From: Deferribacteres bacterium JdFR-76
Lineage (GTDB): Bacteria; Zhuqueibacterota; JdFR-76
Length of the DNA: 5,424 nucleotides
Direction: 5' to 3'
Assembly: GCA_002011685.1 (NCBI GenBank)
Contig: MTOL01000318.1
Coordinates: 77-5,500 of the forward strand
A program made the position numbers and the translations under genes. Positions 1 to 5,424 of the stretch are shown here, in pieces; position 1 is the first letter of the stretch; each line of letters begins with the position of its first letter. The notes under the pieces were generated by a model. The model ran no database searches. It was not told the DNA's origin and saw only the letters and a list, made by a program, of their open reading frames with translations.

Positions 1-275
1 TTCCCAAATCCAGCACGTTCTGCTGTTGCACCTTCAAAATTCGCCCCCGTTAGATCTGCTCCGGTGAATTCGGCATCATTAAGCGTCGCCCCCTGAAAAT
101 TGGCGTTCTGCAGTTTGGCACCAAAGAAATTGGCTCCCGACAGATCCTGTCCGCTGAAATCCCTCCCTCTTAAATCTGCAAATGTAAAATTCTTATCGCT
201 TTGGGCCTCTTCCGGTACGCCGTCCAGCTCTGTAAATTTCTTGCGCAACTGGGCAATCCGATCGGCATCCAGCAT
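1..275 (-). CDS. Pentapeptide-repeat protein, N-terminal part (runs off window start)
   Basis: Reading the minus strand from an ATG at 275-273 gives 91 residues with no stop before the window edge, so this is the 5' part of a gene. After a polar head of about 32 residues (MLDADRIAQLRKKFTELDG...) comes an unbroken run of about twelve pentapeptides: ADLRG RDFSG QDLSG ANFFG AKLQN ANFQG ATLND AEFTG ADLTG ANFEG and so on. This is the A(D/N)LxG consensus with L or F at the centre of each unit, which in known families folds as a right-handed quadrilateral beta-helix. A purine-rich GAGGAGAGG lies just upstream of the ATG (about 284-292 on the complement) and supports the start. No signal peptide is seen, so the visible part looks cytoplasmic. 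It is divergent from uppP. The family covers many roles, including gyrase-protecting DNA mimics and effectors, and the sequence does not tell which applies. The family call is firm; the function is unknown. Confidence 0.88.
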   Translation of the reverse strand, partial: MLDADRIAQLRKKFTELDGVPEEAQSDKNFTFADLRGRDFSGQDLSGANFFGAKLQNANFQGATLNDAEFTGADLTGANFEGATAERAGFG

Positions 276-416
276 CCCTGCAACCTCTCCTCGAAACTGG
301 TTAAAAGTTGCCTGATTCCACCCCTAATATCGGTCAAAGCAATTTGCGGCTTTAACAGAACAAACATCCGATACCATATTTTCCCATAACTCTCAATTCT
401 GCCTGTCACAATACGC

Positions 417-445
417 TTGCCAAGGTATGTGAAAACGGATATATT
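417..445 (+). promoter_or_regulatory. Putative sigma-70 promoter for the uppP unit
   Basis: TTGCCA at 417-422 and TATATT at 440-445 are separated by 17 bases, close to the sigma-70 consensus with ideal spacing. Transcription would start around 451-453, giving a short leader before the uppP ribosome-binding site at 465-468. The boxes were found by eye and the host's sigma consensus is not known. Confidence 0.5.
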
Positions 446-458
446 TGAATAATTCAAA
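444..458. promoter_or_regulatory. Perfect 6-bp inverted repeat at the -10/start site
   Basis: TTTGAA (444-449) and TTCAAA (453-458) form a perfect inverted repeat around a TAA spacer. It touches the proposed -10 box and covers the expected transcription start of uppP. That location suits a repressor operator, but the motif is short and AT-rich and could arise by chance. Confidence 0.25.
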
Positions 459-475
459 ACAAAAGGAGAAAATGG

Positions 476-1288
476 ATGAACGGACTCGAAGCCGCCTTTC
501 TGGGAATCCTGCAGGGAATTACGGAATTCCTTCCTATCAGCAGCTCGGGGCATTTGGTACTGGCTCAGGCCTGGCTGGGCATTCAGAAAGAAAATATACT
601 TTTTGAGGTGTTCGCCCATTTTGGTACGTTTCTGGCCGTGGTTCTTGTTTTTCGGGAAGACATCGGAGATTTGATCCAATCTTTTTTTCGCTGGTGCCGG
701 GTACCGCACAAATCAACAGAGTTGTTTGCGAACGATCCTTCTCTGCGTTTACTCCTCTACATACTGACCGGCACCATTCCAGCGGGTATCTTTGGTTACC
801 TCCTTGAAGACTACTTTGAACAGGCTTTCTCCAAACCACTTCTGGTCTCCATTATGCTGCTGATAACCGGTTTAATCCTGCTTTCCACCCACTGGGCCCG
901 CAGCCGTCACAATCAAACGCGGCTGAGCGACGCCATTGGCATTGGATTCGCACAGGCCCTGGCAATTCTCCCCGGCATCTCCCGGTCCGGTTCTACCATA
1001 AGTATTGGAATGCACCTGGGATTGGAAAAAAACGAAGCCGCCCGTTTCTCTTTCCTCCTGTCGCTGCCGGCGATAGCCGGTGCCACCATGCTCAAAACAC
1101 TGGAGATCTTCGATCAGAATATGACGGTTACAGAATGGCAGACCATTGGCATCGGATTCCTTTTTTCGTTTGTGGCCGGCTATGCATCCATCCGTTTTTT
1201 GCTTTCGGTGATTCGGAGAGGAAAATTCAGCTATTTTGCCATATATTGTTTTTTGCTGGGAGTTGCAGGTCTCCTTTATTTTGCATAG
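476..1288 (+). CDS. uppP: Undecaprenyl-diphosphatase UppP (BacA family)
   Basis: This integral membrane enzyme dephosphorylates undecaprenyl diphosphate to the monophosphate, recycling the lipid carrier used for peptidoglycan and other envelope polymers; in other bacteria overexpression gives bacitracin resistance. At 270 residues it has the normal family length. The two signature regions are present. The first is [15 protein letters not shown] at residues 12-26, which carries the Q/E-xxx-E motif (Q13, E17), the serines and H26. The second is PGISRSGST at 166-174, with the conserved R170. Family-typical GYASIR follows at 235-240. Several hydrophobic segments (about 41-60, 91-110, 121-138, 192-205, 222-245 and 251-269) fit a polytopic protein. 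The ATG at 476 has GGAG at 465-468; the ATG at 472 is out of frame. It is first in the plus-strand unit, downstream of a good promoter, and smpB follows after 10 bases. Confidence 0.97.
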   Translation: MNGLEAAFLGILQGITEFLPISSSGHLVLAQAWLGIQKENILFEVFAHFGTFLAVVLVFREDIGDLIQSFFRWCRVPHKSTELFANDPSLRLLLYILTGTIPAGIFGYLLEDYFEQAFSKPLLVSIMLLITGLILLSTHWARSRHNQTRLSDAIGIGFAQALAILPGISRSGSTISIGMHLGLEKNEAARFSFLLSLPAIAGATMLKTLEIFDQNMTVTEWQTIGIGFLFSFVAGYASIRFLLSVIRRGKFSYFAIYCFLLGVAGLLYFA

Positions 1289-1293
1289 GAAGG
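1288..1293 (+). promoter_or_regulatory. smpB ribosome-binding site overlapping the uppP stop
   Basis: GGAAGG lies 5 bases before the ATG at 1299 and begins with the last base of the uppP TAG stop. This fixes the smpB start and suggests that smpB translation is coupled to uppP. Confidence 0.6.
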
Positions 1294-1298
1294 AACGG

Positions 1299-1769
1299 AT
1301 GAGCAAAAACGGTCCGATCAAACTGATTGCTACGAACCGGAAAGCCTACCACGATTACCACATTCTCGAAACTTACGAGGCGGGCATCGTGCTCACCGGA
1401 ACGGAGGTAAAATCCGTCCGCGAAGGAAAAGTAAATTTGAAGGACAGCTACGCGACCATCAAAAACGGCGAAGCATTTGTGCTGAACATGCACATCAGTC
1501 CCTACCACCACGGAACGGCATTCAATCATGAGCCAACCCGCACCCGGAAGCTCCTGCTTCACAAACAGGAGATTGCCCGCCTGGCTGGGAAAGTGAAAGA
1601 GCGCGGATTAACTCTGGTTCCCCTTAAAATTTACATCAAAAATGGTTATGTGAAGCTGGAGCTGGCGCTGGCAAAAGGCAAAAAGGTTTACGACCGCAGG
1701 GCCGATATCGCCAAACGGGATATGGACCGCGAACTGAAACGGGAAATGAAGTACAAGATCAAATACTGA
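1299..1769 (+). CDS. smpB: SsrA-binding protein SmpB
   Basis: SmpB binds tmRNA (SsrA) and delivers it to stalled ribosomes for trans-translation. The product has 156 residues, typical for the family. Conserved blocks appear in order: [10 protein letters not shown] near the N-terminus, [19 protein letters not shown], the [13 protein letters not shown] block, [36 protein letters not shown] and [10 protein letters not shown], followed by a basic tail ([18 protein letters not shown]) that in known SmpB enters the empty decoding channel. The ATG at 1299 is preferred over an upstream in-frame ATG at 1236 because [15 protein letters not shown] matches the family N-terminus. It also has GGAAGG at 1288-1293, and the longer version would begin deep inside uppP. 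The gene ends with TGA. Only 10 bases separate it from uppP, suggesting co-transcription. No tmRNA gene is seen in the window. Confidence 0.97.
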   Translation: MSKNGPIKLIATNRKAYHDYHILETYEAGIVLTGTEVKSVREGKVNLKDSYATIKNGEAFVLNMHISPYHHGTAFNHEPTRTRKLLLHKQEIARLAGKVKERGLTLVPLKIYIKNGYVKLELALAKGKKVYDRRADIAKRDMDRELKREMKYKIKY

Positions 1770-1834
1770 ACCCTGTCCCGGTCCTGCATGTATGAAGGAT
1801 GTGCACCTGGATAATGGACAATGGAAAAAGCTGC

Positions 1835-1840
1835 AGGAGG
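1835..1840 (+). promoter_or_regulatory. tyrS ribosome-binding site (selects the GTG start)
   Basis: A perfect AGGAGG ends 7 bases before the in-frame GTG at 1848. The upstream in-frame ATG at 1821 has no well-placed Shine-Dalgarno sequence, and initiation there would put this motif inside the coding sequence. Confidence 0.75.
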
Positions 1841-1847
1841 TGGAAAG

Positions 1848-3077
1848 GTGGGATTCCCCAGCGTTGAAGAACAAATGAAGGTTATCCGCCGCGGTGCGGA
1901 AGAGATCATTCCGGAAGAGGAACTGGTTAAGAAACTGGAACGCTCCATTCGGGAGAAAAAGCCTCTTGTCATTAAAGAAGGGTTTGATCCCACAGCGCCG
2001 GATTTGCACCTGGGCCACATGGTGTCGATTCGGAAAATGAAACAATTTCAGGATCTGGGTCACACGGTGGTGTTTTTGATAGGTGATTTCACCGGGATGA
2101 TTGGCGATCCCTCCGGCAAAAATGAGATGCGCCGGCGCATGACCCGGGAGGAGGTCCAGAAAAACGCTGAAACGTACAAAGAACAGATTTTCAAGGTCCT
2201 GGATCCGGAAAAGACGGTAATCGATTTTAACAGCCGCTGGCTAGCCCCCCTTAAATTTGAAGACATTCTTGTACTTACGTCAAAATACACGGTTGCCCGT
2301 ATGCTCGAAAGGGATGATTTTCAGAAGCGGTTCCGGGAAGGCCGCCCCATTTCCATCATGGAATTTCTGTATCCTCTGGCCCAGGCTTATGATTCTGTGG
2401 CTCTGAAGGCAGACGTGGAGCTGGGTGGGACGGACCAAAAGTTCAACTTGCTCGTAGGCCGCGATATTATGCGGGAATACGGGCTGGAGCCACAGGTAAT
2501 TCTTACCCTTCCACTTCTCGTGGGCCTGGATGGTGTGGAAAAAATGAGCAAAAGTTTGGGTAACTACGTGGGCATCAACGAGCCGCCGGGAGAAATGTAC
2601 GGTAAACTGATGTCCATTCCCGACCATTTGATTTACACTTATTACGAACTGGCCACGGATGTCCCTGAAGAGGAACTGCCCCGGATCAAGCAGCAGCTGG
2701 AAGATCCATCTGTAAACCCTCGCGATTTAAAAGCGCGCATGGCTTTCGAAATTGTACGGATGTACCACGGACTGGAGGCCGCCAAAAAGGCGGAAGAAGA
2801 ATTTAATCGCGTCTTCCGGCAGAAAGAACTCCCTAGCGAAATGCCGGAATATGTGTACGATCCGGCACAGGGCAAAGTGTGGATTGTGCGGCTTCTTTCT
2901 TCGGCAGGACTTGTCTCGTCCAATGCCGAAGCAAGGCGCCTGATTCAGCAGGGCGCTGTAAGTATAAATGGCGAAAAAATCAGCAACCCAGATCTGGAAT
3001 TTGTCCCCGAGCCCGACACGGTGATTAAAGTTGGAAAGCGGCGCTTTCTGCGTATCGTAATTCCCCAGAAACCATGA
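1848..3077 (+). CDS. tyrS: Tyrosyl-tRNA synthetase (class Ic, with S4 domain)
   Basis: This enzyme charges tRNA-Tyr with tyrosine in the cytoplasm. From the GTG at 1848 it has 409 residues, a usual TyrRS length. The Rossmann catalytic domain shows the HIGH-type motif HLGH at about 54-57 within [11 protein letters not shown], then [22 protein letters not shown] at about 174-183, GGTDQKFN at about 193-200 and a perfect KMSKS at about 232-236. A C-terminal S4 RNA-binding domain (about 346-406) contains the [19 protein letters not shown] stretch. The N-terminal [22 protein letters not shown] resembles the bacterial TyrRS subgroup with the compact HLGH motif. The start was chosen by the ribosome-binding site at 1835-1840 and by family alignment; the ATG at 1821 would add nine unlikely residues (MEKAAGGGK). 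No terminator is visible in the 78-base gap after smpB. The gene ends in TGA, and the next gene follows after 19 bases. Confidence 0.96.
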   Translation: MGFPSVEEQMKVIRRGAEEIIPEEELVKKLERSIREKKPLVIKEGFDPTAPDLHLGHMVSIRKMKQFQDLGHTVVFLIGDFTGMIGDPSGKNEMRRRMTREEVQKNAETYKEQIFKVLDPEKTVIDFNSRWLAPLKFEDILVLTSKYTVARMLERDDFQKRFREGRPISIMEFLYPLAQAYDSVALKADVELGGTDQKFNLLVGRDIMREYGLEPQVILTLPLLVGLDGVEKMSKSLGNYVGINEPPGEMYGKLMSIPDHLIYTYYELATDVPEEELPRIKQQLEDPSVNPRDLKARMAFEIVRMYHGLEAAKKAEEEFNRVFRQKELPSEMPEYVYDPAQGKVWIVRLLSSAGLVSSNAEARRLIQQGAVSINGEKISNPDLEFVPEPDTVIKVGKRRFLRIVIPQKP

Positions 3078-3096
3078 ACCAACAAAGGAGGGCACG

Positions 3097-4497
3097 ATGA
3101 ACGCACATCGAACGGGATGGTACCTGCTGTGCTGCCTGTTGCTATTTTCGCTGCTCGTGCCGCTTGGCTGCGGCAAAAAGAAGGAGCCGGATGTCTGGTA
3201 CAAGGAAATCGTGAAGATCAAGGACCCGCAGGAAAAGGTAAAAGCCCTGGAGGATTTCCTGGCAGCCAATCCTCCCAAGCAATACAAAGAGGGAGCAATC
3301 CGGGTCCTTATCACCACCCTGTACCGGAATCTGGATGATCCGGCCCGGGCCATCCAGGTAGGCGAAGAACTGCTAAAAGAAGAAACAGATCCGGATGTGG
3401 TTCTTGCCATCAAATCAGCAATGCTGCCGGCCTACCGGAAAAACGATCCCCAGAAATTTGAATCCCTTGCCTGGGAGCTGATCCGCGAAGGGGCCAAACC
3501 GGAAGCCTCCAGTTATGCTTTCTATCTGTTGCAGAACCATTATGGCGATAACGTGGAGAAGCTCCGCGAACTGGCGGATTTTCTTCTGAAATCTGCCATA
3601 AAAGATCCGTTCATTTACAATTACCTGGCCTGGAAACTGATTGATGGCGAATTGGATCCAAAACTGGGGCTACAGGTTGCTCTTCACGCCGAAAAAAACT
3701 TGCTAACGGAAGAGAATATGAAGGCCCTGAACCCCAGCGCCACACCAGACCGGATCAAGAAGACCCTGAAACGCTACTCAAAGGACTTCAAAGACACGAT
3801 TGGCTGGGCTTACTTTAAGCTGGGTCAGTACCGCAAAGCCCGGCGCTATCTGGAAGAGGCTAGCGCGCTGGCCGGAGGGAAGGATGCAGAAATCACGATG
3901 CACCTTGGCATTACGTATTTGAAACTTGGCCTAAAAAAGAAAGCCCGCGAATCGCTGCTGAATTCGGTGCTGGAAGATCCAAGCGACAAGGCCATGGAAT
4001 ATCTGGCCAAGGCGCTTGGCAAAAGTAAAAAGGCGACCGAAGAGTATGTTCTCGCAAAACGCTTTGAGCGGGCCGAACCGGCACCGGACTTCACCCTCAA
4101 AGATTTGAATGGCAAAAGCCACACCCTTTCCAGCTACAAAGGGAAGGTGGTTGTGGTCAACTTCTTCTCACCTACGTGAGGGCCATGCAGGCGGGAGTTC
4201 CCGCATCTCGACAGATTCCGCAAAACCTTTCCTGCGGAAGATTTTGTACTGCTGGCCATCGATGCCTCCAACCGTCCTGAACTGACCAAAGAGTTCCTTA
4301 AAGAGATCGGTTCCGACTATGCCATGCTAATGGACGATCAGCGGGTTGGGCGAGAAAAGTACAAAATTCCTGGAACACCGGTGACCATCATACTGGACCG
4401 AAAAGGCCGGATGATCTTCAAACATGTAGGGTACGGTCCGGGACTGGAAAAAACGTTCGAGGAAGAAATCAGGCTCCTTCTGGAAAGGGAAGGATAA
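3097..4497 (+). CDS. Predicted selenoprotein: TPR / TlpA-like thioredoxin lipoprotein with UGPC active site (in-frame TGA at 4177-4179)
   Basis: The product is 466 residues if the TGA at codon 361 is read as selenocysteine. Residues 1-25 form a signal peptide with a hydrophobic core and candidate lipid-anchor C25 (VPLGC, then GKKKE); proline at -3 is atypical for a lipobox. A helical, TPR-like region spans about 30-305, with clearest repeats at about 233-258 and 263-296. From about 326 comes a Redoxin/TlpA domain: APDFTLKDLNGKSHTLSSYKGK, then VVVVNFFSPT-U-GPCRREFPHL, with U361 in place of the first active-site Cys and C364 as the second. The fold completes normally with IPGTPVTIILDRKGR, where P428 fits the cis-proline, and ends at TAA 4495-4497. 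The expected role is an envelope thiol-disulfide oxidoreductase. GGAGGG at 3087-3092 supports the ATG. It is last in the unit, before a strong terminator. The alternatives, a nonsense mutation or a sequencing error, are less likely given the exact position of the TGA and the hairpin after it. Confidence 0.85.
4177..4209 (+). promoter_or_regulatory. Putative bacterial SECIS element after the UGA codon
   Basis: A SECIS hairpin binds SelB carrying Sec-tRNA(Sec), so that UGA is decoded as selenocysteine. Here GCGGG (4191-4195) pairs with CCCGC (4200-4204), and an A-U pair (4196/4199) closes a GU loop at 4197-4198. G4197 is 18 bases after the UGA; counting the U of UGA as 1, the loop GU is at 21-22, against 23-24 in E. 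coli fdhF. A longer alternative fold also works: GAG 4178-4180 with CTC 4207-4209, ATGC 4185-4188 with GCAT 4203-4206, and GGG 4193-4195 with CCC 4200-4202, leaving two 4-base bulges on the 5' side. In this fold the UGA forms the base of the hairpin. The folding was done by hand. Confidence 0.7.
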
Positions 4498-4520
4498 AAA
4501 AAGCCGCAGAAAGCGCCCAA

Positions 4521-4555
4521 AAAACCCGGAGTCAGCAAACGGCTCCGGGTTTTTT
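4521..4555. terminator. Bidirectional rho-independent terminator between convergent genes
   Basis: ACCCGGAG (4524-4531) pairs perfectly with CTCCGGGT (4543-4550), and the stem can extend inward by a U-G and a C-G pair. A run of six T follows at 4550-4555 for plus-strand transcripts. A run of six A at 4519-4524 gives the matching U-tract for minus-strand transcripts. It lies just after the TAA at 4495-4497 of the redox lipoprotein, supporting that TAA, not the TGA at 4177, as the true gene end. It also lies just beyond the 3' end of the minus-strand lipoprotein gene. Confidence 0.88.
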
Positions 4556-4569
4556 ATAAAAGATCCCGG

Positions 4570-5244
4570 TTACCGTTCTCGCACCATGAATTTCCGCGTA
4601 ATCCGGTTCAGCGGATTATCCATCACCGGATTTCCCATGGCCGTCTCCAAAATAACTGTGAGCTCATGGGATCCGATACGGCGCGCCTCTTCGGTCCAGA
4701 TGGCCCGTTCCTCTTCCACATAATAATCCCTGCCATCCAGGATGTAGTGCAACCGGTATCCTTCTCCCAGCTCAGCATTGAGTACCCGAAAATCGATCAG
4801 AATTTTCATGGCCTCCTGCCCCCGAAAAACCCGCTCCTGCGGCTGGTGCAAAATCAAAAGCGGGCGATCCTTTTTGAAATAAGGTTCGCTTCCCGTACGG
4901 TAAAAAAAGTTACGGATCACAATGCTGGAAGGCGTTTTCAGGCTCACTCCTTCCGGGTCACAAACAAGAGCAATGATGGCATGAGCGCCCTCTTCAAATC
5001 CCCGATAGGAAACGGGGGCGGTAGATTTCCGGATTTTGAGCCGCTCCCCATCCAGTAAAAAATGAACTTCATAGCCTCTTTCCGACCAATCTTCTGGCGT
5101 CACCACAAACGAAACGGTCACTGAATCCTTTTCTACAATCTGTCCCTCTGGCAATCCAAGAATCTCAATATGGTAATCGACGGAACTGCTACAGCTGCTC
5201 AACAAAAAAGTCAGGAAACCGACCGTCAGCAACCGGTACCTCAT
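4570..5244 (-). CDS. Lipoprotein of unknown function with two tandem beta-sandwich-like domains
   Basis: The product has 224 residues and I do not recognise a named family. The N-terminus MRYRLLTVGFLTFLLSSCSS is a typical lipoprotein signal with lipobox LSSC and lipidated C18. The mature part is an internal duplication. Repeat 1 (about 24-115) has GYEVHFLLDGERLKI at 57-71 and GAHAIIALV from 86. Repeat 2 (about 127-222) has GYRLHYILDGRDYYV at 162-176 and GSHELTVIL from 191. The GY-to-GxH distance is 29 residues in both, and both end in a basic-aromatic strand (IRNFFY, TRKFMV). Alternating hydrophobic residues suggest Ig-like beta-sandwiches. The start is supported by GAGGAGGAAA directly upstream on the minus strand, overlapping the stop of the amidase gene. 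It is therefore probably co-transcribed and translationally coupled with a peptidoglycan amidase, suggesting an envelope or cell-wall role, which is inference only. It ends with TAA at 4572-4570, converging on the shared terminator. Confidence 0.85.
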   Translation of the reverse strand: MRYRLLTVGFLTFLLSSCSSSVDYHIEILGLPEGQIVEKDSVTVSFVVTPEDWSERGYEVHFLLDGERLKIRKSTAPVSYRGFEEGAHAIIALVCDPEGVSLKTPSSIVIRNFFYRTGSEPYFKKDRPLLILHQPQERVFRGQEAMKILIDFRVLNAELGEGYRLHYILDGRDYYVEEERAIWTEEARRIGSHELTVILETAMGNPVMDNPLNRITRKFMVRER

Positions 5245-5253
5245 ATTTCCTCC

Positions 5254-5424
5254 TCAGTTTGCGGTCTCTTTCCCGCTAATTCGCTGCAACGCCCTTTGCT
5301 CAACCAGAAAATCACGGATTCCAAGGAACACCGCATGGGCTAATCTGCGCAGAAAGCCATCGTCCATCAGTAGCATTTCGTCCAGAGGATTGGACAGGAA
5401 CGCGCCCTCCACCAAAAATGTGAC
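5254..5424 (-). CDS. N-acetylmuramoyl-L-alanine amidase (Amidase_3 type), C-terminal end (runs off window)
   Basis: The minus strand from the right edge is open for 56 codons to a TGA at 5256-5254. The visible VTFLVEGAFLSNPLDEMLLM followed by DDGFLRRLAHAVFLGIRDFL matches the end of Amidase_3 zinc amidases, whose conserved pattern is VLVExGFxSNPxExxLL followed by a helix with A-x-A-I-x-x-G-I. The Glu in FLVEGAF (sixth visible residue) fits the conserved catalytic glutamate of this family. Such enzymes cut the bond between N-acetylmuramic acid and L-alanine of the stem peptide in peptidoglycan, in the periplasm or outside the cell. The zinc ligands and any signal peptide would be outside the window. 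A short tail (VEQRALQRISGKETAN) ends the protein. The stop codon lies 9 bases before the lipoprotein ATG, with the lipoprotein's ribosome-binding site beginning at the stop. Confidence 0.82.
   Translation of the reverse strand, partial: VTFLVEGAFLSNPLDEMLLMDDGFLRRLAHAVFLGIRDFLVEQRALQRISGKETAN

Noticed and set aside
1236..1298. Upstream extension of smpB from the ATG at 1236
   Set aside because: It lies inside uppP in another frame, has no family similarity, and the ATG at 1299 has a good ribosome-binding site and the expected SmpB N-terminus.
1821..1847. ATG start for tyrS at 1821
   Set aside because: It would place the perfect AGGAGG inside the gene and add residues not seen in TyrRS. The GTG at 1848 is spaced correctly.
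1770..1847. Possible tmRNA, tRNA or T-box leader between smpB and tyrS
   Set aside because: Only 78 bases are available. No T-box consensus, no antiterminator or terminator hairpin and no tRNA-like fold is visible.
2727..3413. Long minus-strand open frame opposite tyrS and the redox gene
   Set aside because: It spans two well-supported plus-strand genes and their gap, and its Ser/Phe-rich translation has no recognisable domain; it is a reverse-strand shadow.
3097..4179. A complete 360-residue protein ending at the TGA at 4177-4179
   Set aside because: It would stop one residue before the active-site GPC, in the middle of the thioredoxin fold, while the same frame continues with the missing part of the domain up to a TAA and terminator.
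4177..4179. General reassignment of TGA to Trp or Gly in this organism
   Set aside because: TGA is the natural stop of smpB (1767-1769), tyrS (3075-3077) and the amidase (5256-5254). The aligned residue is expected to be Cys, and tryptophan codons elsewhere are TGG.
3097..4497. Pseudogene or frameshift explanation for the redox gene
   Set aside because: There is no frame change, no second stop and no loss of conserved residues after the TGA. A single-base sequencing error (TGC or TGT to TGA) cannot be excluded without reads, but it would not explain the well-placed hairpin.

Overview
The window (about 50% G+C by eye) comes from a bacterium, most likely one with a Gram-negative type envelope. 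It encodes two lipoprotein-type signal peptides, undecaprenyl-diphosphate recycling and a peptidoglycan amidase. I cannot place it taxonomically. The style of the lipoproteins loosely resembles FCB-type or other deep-branching environmental bacteria, but that is a low-confidence impression. If the main finding is right, the organism must also carry selenocysteine machinery (selA, selB, selC, selD), none of which is in this window.

Layout. Bases 1-275 hold the 5' part of a pentapeptide-repeat protein on the minus strand, running off the left edge. Bases 276-475 are a divergent promoter region. Bases 476-4497 hold four plus-strand genes that probably form one transcription unit: uppP (undecaprenyl-diphosphatase), smpB (trans-translation factor), tyrS (tyrosyl-tRNA synthetase, GTG start) and a TPR/TlpA-like thiol-redox lipoprotein. 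A strong hairpin plus T-tract terminator follows. On the minus strand, converging on that terminator, are the C-terminus of an Amidase_3-type N-acetylmuramoyl-L-alanine amidase (entering from the right edge) and a tightly coupled lipoprotein of unknown function with two repeated domains.

Main finding. The redox lipoprotein is interrupted at 4177-4179 by an in-frame TGA. The same frame continues for 105 more codons, which encode the whole rest of a TlpA-like thioredoxin domain. The TGA lies exactly where the first cysteine of the CxxC active site should be, giving SPT-U-GPCRRE. Directly downstream is a GC-rich hairpin with a GU apical loop 18 nt after the TGA, the expected geometry of a bacterial SECIS element. 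The best reading is a 466-residue selenoprotein with a UGPC active site, not a 360-residue truncated protein. TGA is the ordinary stop of smpB, tyrS and the amidase here, so general reassignment of TGA is unlikely.

The plus-strand unit mixes a cell-wall lipid-carrier enzyme, two translation genes and an envelope thiol oxidoreductase. The minus-strand pair looks like an envelope or cell-wall module.
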